Assembly: GCF_002802865.1 (NCBI RefSeq)
Contig: NZ_PGLQ01000001.1
Location: 62,001-126,000, forward strand
DNA: 64,000 bases
From: Bifidobacterium scaligerum
GTDB taxonomy: Bacteria > Actinomycetota > Actinomycetes > Actinomycetales > Bifidobacteriaceae
Reading direction: 5' to 3'
Each line of letters opens with the position of its first letter. The stretch's first letter is position 1. Under the pieces are notes generated by a model, which saw only the letters and a program-made list of their open reading frames with translations, searched no databases and was not told the DNA's origin. Position numbers and translations under genes: made by a program. This document shows positions 49,663 to 58,801 of this stretch, one piece after another.

Positions 49663-51371
49663 CGCTGGTCAAGACATGGTATCGTCTCGTCGGCCTGCTG
49701 ACCAAGCTGCTGTATCGACTGATCTATGGTCGCAAAATTCGCTGGGGCAAGGCCGTGCATATGCGTCACGGCTTCCGCGCCACCGTAGACGGTGACGGCC
49801 AGATCGTGATCGGCGATGACGTGTTCTTCAACAACGGATGCGCATTGCACGCCATGCGTGAGATTCGTATCGGAGCCGGCACGATATTCGGTGAAAATGT
49901 ACTCGTCTATGATCACAATCATCGGTTTTCCGAACCCCAGATGTCGTTCAAGGATCAGGGATACAGCATTGATCCGGTACGAATCGGACGTCATTGCTGG
50001 ATCGGTTCGAACGCGACCATTCTCAAAGGCGTGACCATCGGCGACAATTGCGTGATCGGGGCCGGCTGCGTCATCGATCATTCCATTCCCGACGGCTCGC
50101 TGGTCAAACTGTCGAAACAGAACGTGATCGAACGCATCGCATTTTCCACGCCCATTGCCGAAGCTGGTGAACGGACAAACGGTGCAGATGCCGCCTCCCA
50201 AGGCGCGGGTCCGGTGCGGGTGCTGGTACTGGACACGGTGATGGATCGCGGCGGCGCGGAAACCATGACAATGAACTATCTGCGTCATATGGATCGCAGC
50301 AAAGTCGTATACGACGTGCTCGTCAACCGGCCGTGGCGCGGCGCCTACGAGGATGAGTTCGAAGCGCTTGGCGGTCGAGTCTGGCGCATGTGTCCGATGT
50401 ACCCGCAAAGCTTCGCCCGGTACAAGCGCGAGTTCAGAGCGTTCCTCAAACAGCATCCCGAGTATCGCATCATCCATTCCAATCTTGAGGAGCGCAGCTA
50501 TTTCCCGTTGCGTATCGCGGCTGAAGAAGGAATTCCGGTGCGCATCGCCCATGCGCACAACCGTCCACGTGGTATTGATCCGAAGCTGTTGTTCCGCGAG
50601 TATTTCCGTCTGCGTCTGCGCCTAGGCAAATATGCCACGCATCAGTTCGCGTGCGGGCGTGAAGCAGGCGAGTGGCTGTTCGGCCGCGCACGGCGTTCGC
50701 AGGTGACCTTGCTGCACAACGCCATAGACACCGCGCAATATCAATATGATCCCGACGTCGCAGCCCAAGTAAGGCAAGAACTCGGCGTCGAGGATTCCGG
50801 GACACTGGTGGTGGGCCATGTTGGCCGGTTCTTCCCCCAGAAGAACCATACGTTCCTGTTGGATGTGTTCGCGGCCGTGCACCGCATGCATCCGAACAGT
50901 GTGCTGTGGCTGGTCGGTGGCGGCGAACAGGACGATCGGCTCAAGCATGAGATGGAGCGCAAGACCGAGCGTCTTGGCATCGCCGACGCGGTGCGTTTCT
51001 TAGGTGTGCGCAGCGATGTGCCACGGCTCATGCAAGGCATGGATGTATTCGTGCTGCCCAGCCTTTATGAAGGACTGCCGGTCACGATGATCGAGGCGCA
51101 GGCGGCCGGCCTGCCCTGCGTGATTTCCAGTGCTGTGCCCGCCGAATGCGATGTGACCGGTCGTGTGCGCTCGCTGGCATTGCGTGAGTCGCTTGATTGT
51201 TGGGCGCAGGCCATTCTTGACCAAGCTGGATCGAACAAGGGCACGTCATGGCGTATTGAAGGAGCTTCTCTGGTGACGCGTGCCGGCTATGACATCGTCT
51301 CCAATGCGCGCCGGATGCAGGATTTCTATCTGAAGGCGCTGGACGATGCGGAAGGCGACCGTGATGAATGA
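49659..51371 (+). CDS. Acetyltransferase-glycosyltransferase fusion
   Basis: The 570-residue protein has two parts. Residues 1-170 are a left-handed beta-helix acetyltransferase (GQIVIGDDVFFNNGCALHA, YDHNHRF, RIGRHCWIGSNATILKGVTI split). Residues 190-560 are a GT4-like transferase that starts VRVLVLDTVMDRGGAETMTM and contains SLYEGLPVTMIEAQAAGLPC. The linker is short and Ala/Gly-rich. The start at 49659 is an ATGA overlap with GGGGGAG before it; an earlier ATG at 49620 is less likely. The join puts O-acetylation and glycosyl transfer in one protein. The glycosyltransferase part resembles the tandem pair at 57605-59931. Confidence 0.9.
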   Translation: MTLVKTWYRLVGLLTKLLYRLIYGRKIRWGKAVHMRHGFRATVDGDGQIVIGDDVFFNNGCALHAMREIRIGAGTIFGENVLVYDHNHRFSEPQMSFKDQGYSIDPVRIGRHCWIGSNATILKGVTIGDNCVIGAGCVIDHSIPDGSLVKLSKQNVIERIAFSTPIAEAGERTNGADAASQGAGPVRVLVLDTVMDRGGAETMTMNYLRHMDRSKVVYDVLVNRPWRGAYEDEFEALGGRVWRMCPMYPQSFARYKREFRAFLKQHPEYRIIHSNLEERSYFPLRIAAEEGIPVRIAHAHNRPRGIDPKLLFREYFRLRLRLGKYATHQFACGREAGEWLFGRARRSQVTLLHNAIDTAQYQYDPDVAAQVRQELGVEDSGTLVVGHVGRFFPQKNHTFLLDVFAAVHRMHPNSVLWLVGGGEQDDRLKHEMERKTERLGIADAVRFLGVRSDVPRLMQGMDVFVLPSLYEGLPVTMIEAQAAGLPCVISSAVPAECDVTGRVRSLALRESLDCWAQAILDQAGSNKGTSWRIEGASLVTRAGYDIVSNARRMQDFYLKALDDAEGDRDE

Positions 51372-52620
51372 TCGGCGTGCCACCCGGTCAATGCGCCCCC
51401 TGTACCGGCATGAATACGTGACGACTTCCCATGATCGGCGCGCTCATCGCATGCGTCGATCGGCCGTGGGGAAGCGAATGCGTAACCTGCTCATCATCGG
51501 TACGCCGCTGGTCATGGTTGTAGCGAAACTCATGGTTGCATTCGTGCTGCCGGCAAAATACTTCTACGACAACAACCGCATTCTTGCCATGTCCACTGGC
51601 CAATCCAGCCCGTTGGCCGCCTGGGGAGGATCGTATCGTATCGCCGCGGACCTGTTCGCCGCGATCAACGTATTCGATATCGATACGATGATCGGCTGGT
51701 CGGTGTCCATGGGCGTGATCTTCACTGCTGTGATGTTGTGGCTGATGTTACGCGCCGACGCGCCGGACGCGGCGCAGCTGGTGTTCCTGCTGGCCACGGC
51801 GGGATTGCTGAACATCTATGTGTTCACCATCGGCAAAGACATCATCCAGTTCATGGTTTTCCTGACTGTGTACCTAGTGCTGACCATGCCGATTCGGCGC
51901 ACAGTCGTAAGGATTGTGCTCGCCGCGGTGATTCTGTATGTCGAAAGCCTGTTTTTCCGTGCCTATTACGTGCTGATCGCCGCACTGGTGTTGGCCGTAT
52001 ACGCGATATTATTCGCGTTCCGCGCCAAGAAACGACGGCTGGGGTTGGCTCATGTGGCGGCGATCATTGCACTGATGATTGCTTCCGTATGGGTGATGCT
52101 GGCCGTATCCGCCCGTATGATGCCTGCCGACTATGCACAAGTGATGACGTTGCGTGATGGCTACGATCAGGTGATGGACGGCAACGCCGATTCCTTCACC
52201 TATATACGCAATCTGGTACCTGGCAAGGGTTTGCCGGTATTCATGGTCAATTATGTGATTAACGCGTTACGCATGATGGTTCCGGTGGAACTGGCGATGC
52301 GCGGAGCATACTATCTGCCGTTCTTCATATTCCAACTCATGGTGAGCGCATATCTGGTGAATCTGTTGCGTCAGGTCAACGAGATCCGGGACCCCGCGCT
52401 GTTGCTCGCCCTATGCGTGTTCCTCGGCTATGCGCTCGCTTCGTTTATCTTCGAGCCTGACTTTGGCTCATGGACGCGTCACGAAGCCGCCACCTTCCCT
52501 GTGCTGCATCTGCTGGTGCTCAACCGGTATCAGCAGATGCCGGCCGGTGAATTGAACAGCTTCTCGACCCGGTACGGCAGAACGACGGTGCCGCTGGCGA
52601 TGAAGGGCGGTGAACAATGA
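51364..52620 (+). CDS. Polytopic membrane protein, candidate polysaccharide polymerase
   Basis: The 418-residue protein has about ten hydrophobic segments and is preceded by a basic N-terminus. VFTIGKDIIQFMVFLTVYLV and the DPALLLALCVFLGYALASF end resemble EpsG/Wzy-type polymerases, which are too diverse for sequence proof. It is the only polytopic protein of the operon besides the flippase, so it is the best Wzy candidate. The start overlaps the previous gene by 8 bases. Confidence 0.75.
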   Translation: MNDRRATRSMRPLYRHEYVTTSHDRRAHRMRRSAVGKRMRNLLIIGTPLVMVVAKLMVAFVLPAKYFYDNNRILAMSTGQSSPLAAWGGSYRIAADLFAAINVFDIDTMIGWSVSMGVIFTAVMLWLMLRADAPDAAQLVFLLATAGLLNIYVFTIGKDIIQFMVFLTVYLVLTMPIRRTVVRIVLAAVILYVESLFFRAYYVLIAALVLAVYAILFAFRAKKRRLGLAHVAAIIALMIASVWVMLAVSARMMPADYAQVMTLRDGYDQVMDGNADSFTYIRNLVPGKGLPVFMVNYVINALRMMVPVELAMRGAYYLPFFIFQLMVSAYLVNLLRQVNEIRDPALLLALCVFLGYALASFIFEPDFGSWTRHEAATFPVLHLLVLNRYQQMPAGELNSFSTRYGRTTVPLAMKGGEQ

Positions 52621-53243
52621 GGAAAGACCATTGCGGCATTCGAGAACTAGACCACCTGATTTGCTCCGACTGTTACCGTTATGCAGGATCCAGCGCCAAC
52701 AAAGACCTTGTACGGACGTGGTTGATGCAATGGGGATTCCGCTACACCTGCCTGCTGCGCAAGGCACAAGCCCATCGGCGCGGTCCGGCATATTACTGGT
52801 ATCGGCTGCGTCTGCTCATGGCTTCCCACAAAACCGGTTTCCAAATAGGCTATGGCGCTCGCATCGGCACAGGCCTGTTTCTCGGGCATCGCGGAACGAT
52901 TATCGTCAATGAACAGGCTTCGCTGGGCAGCAACGTGAATCTCAGTCCCGGCGTCGTCATCGGGCAGGAGAACCGTGGCGCACGTCGTGGCGCTCCCGTG
53001 CTCGGCAATCGCGTGTGGGTGGGGGCTAACGCGGTGATTGTCGGTGCGGTGCATATCGGCAACGATGTGCTGATCGCACCGAATGCCTTCGTCAACCGCG
53101 ATGTACCGGATCACAGCATCGCACTCGGCAATCCGGTACGTATCATCGCGCGCGAGCGGGCCACCGAGGGATATTGCCATCATCTTGTACCGCCAATGGA
53201 GTCCGACGACCAATATGCGGTAGGGGAGGAGGACTTGAGATGA
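52617..53243 (+). CDS. Serine O-acetyltransferase-like hexapeptide transferase
   Basis: The 208-residue protein has hexapeptide repeats: IGYGARIGTGLFLGHRGTII, SLGSNVNLSPGVVIGQENRG and VWVGANAVIVGAVHIGNDVLI (read in pieces), with HRGTIIV carrying the catalytic-type His. It belongs to the CysE-like/colanic-acid acetyltransferase group. It may O-acetylate the polysaccharide. It overlaps the neighbours by 4 bases on both sides. Confidence 0.9.
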   Translation: MRKDHCGIRELDHLICSDCYRYAGSSANKDLVRTWLMQWGFRYTCLLRKAQAHRRGPAYYWYRLRLLMASHKTGFQIGYGARIGTGLFLGHRGTIIVNEQASLGSNVNLSPGVVIGQENRGARRGAPVLGNRVWVGANAVIVGAVHIGNDVLIAPNAFVNRDVPDHSIALGNPVRIIARERATEGYCHHLVPPMESDDQYAVGEEDLR

Positions 53244-54409
53244 ACAACCGTAGTGCTGCGCGTCGCCGTACACTGCATATCGCGTTCTTCTCCGGCGACA
53301 TTACCCGATCGGGCGGCACCGAGCGTGTTGCCACATGGCTCGCCGGCGCTCTGACAGAGGCGTTTGACGCGTCTTGTTGCCGTCAAGGCGCTCACGGCAC
53401 CCGGACCCGCATCTCTATCGTGAGCCTGTTCGAAGAACGCGCCGCGCCTGCTTTCCCCATTGATGCCCGCATACGGCGTTTCACGCTTTACCCGGCTGCC
53501 GCGCATGGTATATGGCGTTATTTCGCTACTGTGAGGCGGTTGTTTACCCTCGTTCGGCAACAGCATATCGATGTGCTGATCGACATTGACGGCATTCTCG
53601 ACATGTATGCGTTGCCGGTGAAACGTCTGGCTGGTGTCAAGGTCATCTCGTGGGAGCATTTCAATTGCCTGACAAATCCCGATGTGCCGTACCGCAAGCT
53701 GACACGACGCTGGGCTTCTCGTCGGGCCGATGCGATCGTGACACTTACCGGCATCGACCGTACGTTGTATGAACGTCGATTCACGCCGAGATGTCCGGTC
53801 ACTACCATCGCCAATCCAATGCCAGTCGTCATACCGGCACCGGTCTACGGCGACAGTTCCCGACTAATCCTCAGCGCCGGCCGGCTGACCCGCCAGAAAG
53901 GTTTCGATCTGCTCGTGGACGTGGCCGCGCGGGTGCTGCCAAAACACCCCGACTGGCGGTGGATGATTCTCGGTGAAGGCGAGGAACGGATGCTGCTTGA
54001 GCGGCGCATTGCTGAAACCGGATTGGATGGACGACTGATTCTGGCTGGACGGACGGACGACATGGACGGTTGGATGCGCCGCGCTGACATGTTCGTACTC
54101 ACTTCGCGCTACGAGGGACTGCCAATGGTGTTGCTCGAAGCCAAGGCCCACTGGTTGCCGATCGTCGCGTTCGACTGCCCGACCGGTCCGTCAGACATCG
54201 TTGCGGACAATGTGAACGGGCGCCTGATCGCGGGGCTGTCGGTGCCGGGAATGGCTAACGCCATGGAGCCGTTGATGAATGACGCCGCGTTGCGGCGAGA
54301 GTTCTCGCAGCATGCACAGGATGGCGCGGAACGCTTTGATGAATCCATGATTCTTACGCAATGGATGTCGTTACTGCATGATGTTGCGGCGTATGGCGGC
54401 AAGGAGTGA
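53240..54409 (+). CDS. Glycosyltransferase, GT4-like (third)
   Basis: The 389-residue protein has FFSGDITRSGGTERVATWLA at the N-terminus and ILSAGRLTRQKGFDLLVDVA plus LTSRYEGLPMVLLEAKAHWL at the nucleotide site, the GT4 pattern with EX7E. SWEHFNCLTNP follows the acceptor loop. Start at 53240 is an ATGA overlap preceded by GGGAGGAGG. It resembles GlcNAc and galactose transferases of capsule clusters. Confidence 0.9.
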   Translation: MNNRSAARRRTLHIAFFSGDITRSGGTERVATWLAGALTEAFDASCCRQGAHGTRTRISIVSLFEERAAPAFPIDARIRRFTLYPAAAHGIWRYFATVRRLFTLVRQQHIDVLIDIDGILDMYALPVKRLAGVKVISWEHFNCLTNPDVPYRKLTRRWASRRADAIVTLTGIDRTLYERRFTPRCPVTTIANPMPVVIPAPVYGDSSRLILSAGRLTRQKGFDLLVDVAARVLPKHPDWRWMILGEGEERMLLERRIAETGLDGRLILAGRTDDMDGWMRRADMFVLTSRYEGLPMVLLEAKAHWLPIVAFDCPTGPSDIVADNVNGRLIAGLSVPGMANAMEPLMNDAALRREFSQHAQDGAERFDESMILTQWMSLLHDVAAYGGKE

Positions 54410-54414
54410 GAAGG

Positions 54415-55494
54415 ATGAATAAGCAACCGTTGGTCAGTGTCGTCGTACCGGTCTATAACGTCGAACGCTATGTGGATGAGTGTGTGGCGAGCATTGCGAA
54501 GCAGACATATCGCAATCTGGAGATTATTCTTGTCGATGACGGGTCGACGGATGGTTCTTCTGCGATCTGTGACGAGTGGGCATCTCGTGATGACCGTATC
54601 CGTGTGATTCATAACACCAATGGCGGGGTGTCTGCCGCGCGCAATACGGGAATGAATGCCGCCGAAGGCGAGTATCTGGCCTTTGTGGATTCGGATGACC
54701 TCATCGAGCCGAACATGATTGAGGTTCTGTTGCATAAGGCATATCGGTCGTCTTGCCAGATGGTCATGTGCGGCACCAGAAACGTGTGCCGCTCCGTGAG
54801 TGGATACGTCGTAGTCGGAGCGAATCGGATGGCCTTCCCGGCCACGAATACGAGAGACCAGCTGTCGATGCATATTGCGAGTTTGCTGAGGAACGGATAT
54901 TTCGTCCCCGTGTGGAACACGTTGTATGAACATGCGTTTGTTCGGCGATGCAGAGTCCGTTTCGATGAGACTCTTCGCATTGGTGAAGATGGTCAATTCA
55001 AAGCGCAGCTGTACCGGTATGCGGAACGTGTCGAATGTCTGCCGTTTCTGTTGTACAACTACGTGGTACGTGGTGGATTCCAGTCTGGCCGCAGCGTGGG
55101 GGAGTACCGGTACCGGAATTGGAAACGTGTCTGCATGACCATGATTGCGTTGATGAAGGATTATGGGAGTGAAGTTGTTGCCGTGATTTCGAGAGGCTTC
55201 ATCTACGAAATCGGCGTGATGCTCGCCGATCTGTATGTGCCGAAGGCCCTTGACAAGGGAATTCGGAGGAATCTCGTTCGTGATATCGCTGCAGATGACT
55301 TTGTGCGTCGATGCGCGCATACGGCGGAACGCACAGGGGTGCGCGATCGAATTGCATGCCGGGTACTGGGATCGCGCAATTGGCGCGCACTCGCGATATA
55401 CGGGCGTACCGTCGCCTGTTTGAAGATTGTGAGTCACACATTCAAAAGCTGTTCCATGAGCGGCGTAAGGGCGCAGGAGAGCAGACGGCCATGA
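54415..55494 (+). CDS. Glycosyltransferase family 2 (first)
   Basis: The 359-residue protein is a GT-A transferase. VSVVVPVYNVERYVDECVAS, IILVDDGSTDGSS and FVDSDDLIEP are the nucleotide and DXD motifs, and GEDGQFKAQLYRYAERV is the acceptor-side motif. The start at 54415 follows AAGGAGTGAGAAGG; a GTG three codons earlier is weaker. The N-terminal 120 residues resemble those of the second GT2 at 56489-57601 (both read VIVPVYR/NVER, NLEIILVDDGS and GG-SAARNTG), so the two are paralogues. Confidence 0.92.
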   Translation: MNKQPLVSVVVPVYNVERYVDECVASIAKQTYRNLEIILVDDGSTDGSSAICDEWASRDDRIRVIHNTNGGVSAARNTGMNAAEGEYLAFVDSDDLIEPNMIEVLLHKAYRSSCQMVMCGTRNVCRSVSGYVVVGANRMAFPATNTRDQLSMHIASLLRNGYFVPVWNTLYEHAFVRRCRVRFDETLRIGEDGQFKAQLYRYAERVECLPFLLYNYVVRGGFQSGRSVGEYRYRNWKRVCMTMIALMKDYGSEVVAVISRGFIYEIGVMLADLYVPKALDKGIRRNLVRDIAADDFVRRCAHTAERTGVRDRIACRVLGSRNWRALAIYGRTVACLKIVSHTFKSCSMSGVRAQESRRP

Positions 55495-56492
55495 ATAGAT
55501 GTGTCATCATATTGCCGTATTACGGACGTTTCCCGAACTATTTCCAGTTGTTCCTGAACTCGTGTGGCGCGAATGCTGATTTTGACTGGCTGGTTTTCAC
55601 CGATGACCGAATGGCTTATCGATATCCGTCTAATGTGATCGTCCATTATGAGTCGTTTTCCGATATGCAGTCTCGGGTGTGCGAGGCCTTCGATTTCGCG
55701 CCCGAGATTTCCGCTCCGTATAAACTGTGCGATGTGAGGCCGATGTACGGCTATCTGTTCCGCGATTATTTGGACGGATATGAGTTTTGGGGGCATTGCG
55801 ACTGCGATCTCATCTTCGGCGACTTGAGCCGTTTCATCACCGATGACATGCTCGACCGTTACGACAAGCTGTTTCCAGTCGGCCATCTGGCGCTGTATCG
55901 CAATACCGAGGAGAATAACCGGCGCTTTATGCTGCCGTTGGATGGCAGGGAGCTCTATCGTGAGGTTCTTGAATCACCTCGTTCCTTCACGTTTGACGAA
56001 AGCTATCTGTCGACCAACATCAACCGTATCTACCAAACATATGGGTTCCCGATTTATCTGAGGGACCGCTCCGGCAACGTGGCTTTCAGTAATGAGCTGA
56101 TTCAACTGACCCGGTACGACGAGGAACTCGACACGTATCTGATGGAGCCGCCTTTGCGGGCCGTATATGAGTGGGATCGCGGCGCACTTCGCAGATGGTT
56201 CATGAGACTTGGCGTGTTTGAACAGCAGGAGTTGATGTATTTGCATTTCCAGCGGCGCAAGATGCGTGTGGATTGTGACATGGATTCGGACAGATTCCAG
56301 ATATTGCCCGGGTCGTTTGAACCAATGCCGGTGGAGCAGGTCACCGAAGCCAATATTCGTTCTCTGCGCTGGCGGCGTAGAACCGATGGCATGCGTCACC
56401 GTATCGATATGACTTTGGCCGACATGCGGTTCTGGTGGAACCGTCTGCATATGGCGATGAATCTCCTAAGTCATCGAAAGGCAGACCGATGA
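55491..56492 (+). CDS. DUF6625-like protein, probable glycosyltransferase
   Basis: The 333-residue protein starts CVIILPYYGRFPNYFQLFLNS and has GYEFWGHCDCDLIFGDLSRF, where DCDLIFGD is a DXD-type donor site. YKLCDVRPMYGYLF lies before it. The family is seen in polysaccharide clusters and is thought to transfer a sugar, but no activity is known to me. The start at 55491 is an ATGA overlap; the frame is open 60 codons earlier inside the previous gene. Confidence 0.8.
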   Translation: MNRCVIILPYYGRFPNYFQLFLNSCGANADFDWLVFTDDRMAYRYPSNVIVHYESFSDMQSRVCEAFDFAPEISAPYKLCDVRPMYGYLFRDYLDGYEFWGHCDCDLIFGDLSRFITDDMLDRYDKLFPVGHLALYRNTEENNRRFMLPLDGRELYREVLESPRSFTFDESYLSTNINRIYQTYGFPIYLRDRSGNVAFSNELIQLTRYDEELDTYLMEPPLRAVYEWDRGALRRWFMRLGVFEQQELMYLHFQRRKMRVDCDMDSDRFQILPGSFEPMPVEQVTEANIRSLRWRRRTDGMRHRIDMTLADMRFWWNRLHMAMNLLSHRKADR

Positions 56493-57601
56493 GCAAGAGT
56501 CTGTCTCGCAAGATGACTGCAGATGAAGAGGGCGCTGATCTGGTATCCGTCATCGTGCCGGTCTACCGGGTCGAACGGTATCTCGATGAATGCGTGTCGA
56601 GCATCGTGGAACAGAGATATGGCAATCTGGAGATTATTCTGGTGGATGACGGATCGGATGATGCCTGTCCTGAACTATGCGACGCATGGGCGGATAAAGA
56701 TGAGCGCATCCGCGTGATCCATCAGGCCAATGGAGGGTTATCCGCGGCTCGCAATACGGGATTGACCGTGGCTCACGGACGATACGTGACGTTCGTCGAC
56801 AGTGATGATGTTGTGGATGCGAGGATGATCGATGTCCTGCTGTCTGCCATGGGCGACCATGAAATCGATATCGCGATTTGCGGACTGATGGGCGTCGATG
56901 ACAACAATGACCACGTTGTTTTTCGCACGTGCTATGAAACCGGAACGATGCCCGGAAGAGGTGCGCTGATTGATTTGCTGCGCGGCGGCGGACGTCTGCC
57001 GGACGCTGCCTGGGGCAGATTGTACCGAACCGAATTGATCCAAGGTGGCCACGCGATCCGCTTCCCTGAAGGATTGCATAGTGAAGACTATTACTTCAAC
57101 GCTATCGCCTACCATCGGGCGAAAACAGTGCATATGGATAGACGCTGTCTATACCGTTACCGGCAACGTGCGGGTTCGATTACCTCTTCTGGCAGTGTTG
57201 ACCATCGTGAGGATTCCATTAGGATTGCCGACCTGGTGATCGCGGATCTTAAAGCGGAAGGATTCGACGATACCGGATCTCTCGCCTTCTATAAAGTGCT
57301 TTGCCGCTATGACGTATTGTTCACGGCGGTGTGCTGCAAGGATCCCCGATTGATGATCGGGAGATATGCGGCTGCGTTACGTCGAGATGCTCGCGGGGCG
57401 CTGCTGAATAGACAGGTTCCTCTTTTTCGCAGAATGAAGATTCTGATGTTGGGTCACTTTCCAGAGTGGTATGTGAAAGGCAATCTCATGTTTGTTCACG
57501 CCGGATCCGCGTTGCGTGGAATGGTGCAATTGCTGCCCATACGAACGTGGCTTTCGATCCGTTATGTGAATCGGGACATTCCCGCAAGGAAAGGTGAGTA
57601 G
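56489..57601 (+). CDS. Glycosyltransferase family 2 (second)
   Basis: The 370-residue protein has VSVIVPVYRVERYLDECVSS, IILVDDGSDDACP and FVDSDDVVDARM. LHSEDYYFNAIAYHRAKTV is the acceptor-side block. It is a GT-A transferase, a paralogue of the one at 54415-55494. The start at 56489 is an ATGA overlap with the preceding gene; a 15-residue charged head comes before the fold. Three bases separate it from the next gene. Confidence 0.92.
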   Translation: MSKSLSRKMTADEEGADLVSVIVPVYRVERYLDECVSSIVEQRYGNLEIILVDDGSDDACPELCDAWADKDERIRVIHQANGGLSAARNTGLTVAHGRYVTFVDSDDVVDARMIDVLLSAMGDHEIDIAICGLMGVDDNNDHVVFRTCYETGTMPGRGALIDLLRGGGRLPDAAWGRLYRTELIQGGHAIRFPEGLHSEDYYFNAIAYHRAKTVHMDRRCLYRYRQRAGSITSSGSVDHREDSIRIADLVIADLKAEGFDDTGSLAFYKVLCRYDVLFTAVCCKDPRLMIGRYAAALRRDARGALLNRQVPLFRRMKILMLGHFPEWYVKGNLMFVHAGSALRGMVQLLPIRTWLSIRYVNRDIPARKGE

Positions 57602-57604
57602 CGT

Positions 57605-58801
57605 ATGTGCCCGCATGATCATAAGACGGATGATGCTCCCGCCCGATGCTCGTTTGCAGAACCGATCAGGATTCTGCAATGGGGGATGCATTCCGGACAT
57701 GGTGGCGTCGAACAGTTCATGATCGACTTGTATCGCCATATGGACAAGAATCTGGTGCAGTTCGATTTTCTTGCGGCTCATGATGCGCCGGAACTGGCGT
57801 TCGAGGATGAGATTCTTGCGTTGGGAGGACGGGTCTTTCGAGTGCAGTATTCGCAACGCACATCACCGTTCAAGGCGCGGGCCAACATGGATAGATTTTT
57901 TGCTGATCATCCCGAGATAGTCGGCGTGCATATCCATGCGAACTTTCTGTATGCCTATCCTCTGGAGATAGCTCGACGGCATGGTGTGAAACTACGTATC
58001 CTGCATTCCCACAATTCATCGGGAGGCAATACGCGTTTGGGAGCGTTGCAAGGTCTTTGCACCGAGTGGCGCGATGTGATCGCCCGCAGACAGATTGATC
58101 GGTGCCCCACTCGATATCTGGCATGTTCGGACAGTGCTGCGCGATACATGTTCCCCGGGAAACCGTATCTGTGGGTGAAAAACGGCATCGATATCGAGCG
58201 GTTCGGATTCTCATCGGATGCCAGGCAACGGTATCGGCGTGAATATGGCATCGGTGAAAGCACACACGTCTTGGGGTTCTGCGGATATCTGACCGGTCGC
58301 AAGAATCCTTTGCTGGCGCTGGAGGTGTTCACGCAGTATCACAAGATGCAGCCGGATAGTGTGTTGATGATGATCGGTTGCGGCGACCTGTTCGATAGGC
58401 TGAAGCAGCGAGTGCGCGAATTGGCGCTGCCGGAACGATCGGTAGTGTTCATGGGCGGTAATCGAGATGACGTCAACTGTCTGTATCAGATGATGGACGG
58501 ATTCCTGCTGACTTCGCTGTACGAAGGGCTCCCCATGGTGCTGGTTGAGGCGCAGTGTGCCGGGTTGCCGTGCGTGGCGTCTCGTGAGGCGGTGACGGAT
58601 CAGGCTGCGATCACCGATTTGGTGCGGTTCTGTTCGCTGTCTGATGACGCGCGGACGTGGGCGCGCGTGTTGCATGAGGGCGTCGCCCGGCGGGTGGATC
58701 GTGCGTCGTATGCGTCGCGTGTGGCAGCGGCCGGTTTCGACATGCGTGCCACTGCGGCAATGCTGCAGGAGATCTACCTGACCGAAGGAGGGCGATCATG
58801 A
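57605..58801 (+). CDS. GT4-like glycosyltransferase, tandem pair member A
   Basis: The 398-residue protein starts IRILQWGMHSGHGGVEQFMI after a 22-residue head. LRILHSHNSSGG and WVKNGIDIERF follow. LTSLYEGLPMVLVEAQCAGL is the EX7E block. The next gene shares this plan and its last 264 bases are about 90% identical to those of this gene. The final 37 residues are identical in both (ending LQEIYLTEGGRS). It overlaps the next gene by 4 bases. Confidence 0.9.
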   Translation: MCPHDHKTDDAPARCSFAEPIRILQWGMHSGHGGVEQFMIDLYRHMDKNLVQFDFLAAHDAPELAFEDEILALGGRVFRVQYSQRTSPFKARANMDRFFADHPEIVGVHIHANFLYAYPLEIARRHGVKLRILHSHNSSGGNTRLGALQGLCTEWRDVIARRQIDRCPTRYLACSDSAARYMFPGKPYLWVKNGIDIERFGFSSDARQRYRREYGIGESTHVLGFCGYLTGRKNPLLALEVFTQYHKMQPDSVLMMIGCGDLFDRLKQRVRELALPERSVVFMGGNRDDVNCLYQMMDGFLLTSLYEGLPMVLVEAQCAGLPCVASREAVTDQAAITDLVRFCSLSDDARTWARVLHEGVARRVDRASYASRVAAAGFDMRATAAMLQEIYLTEGGRS

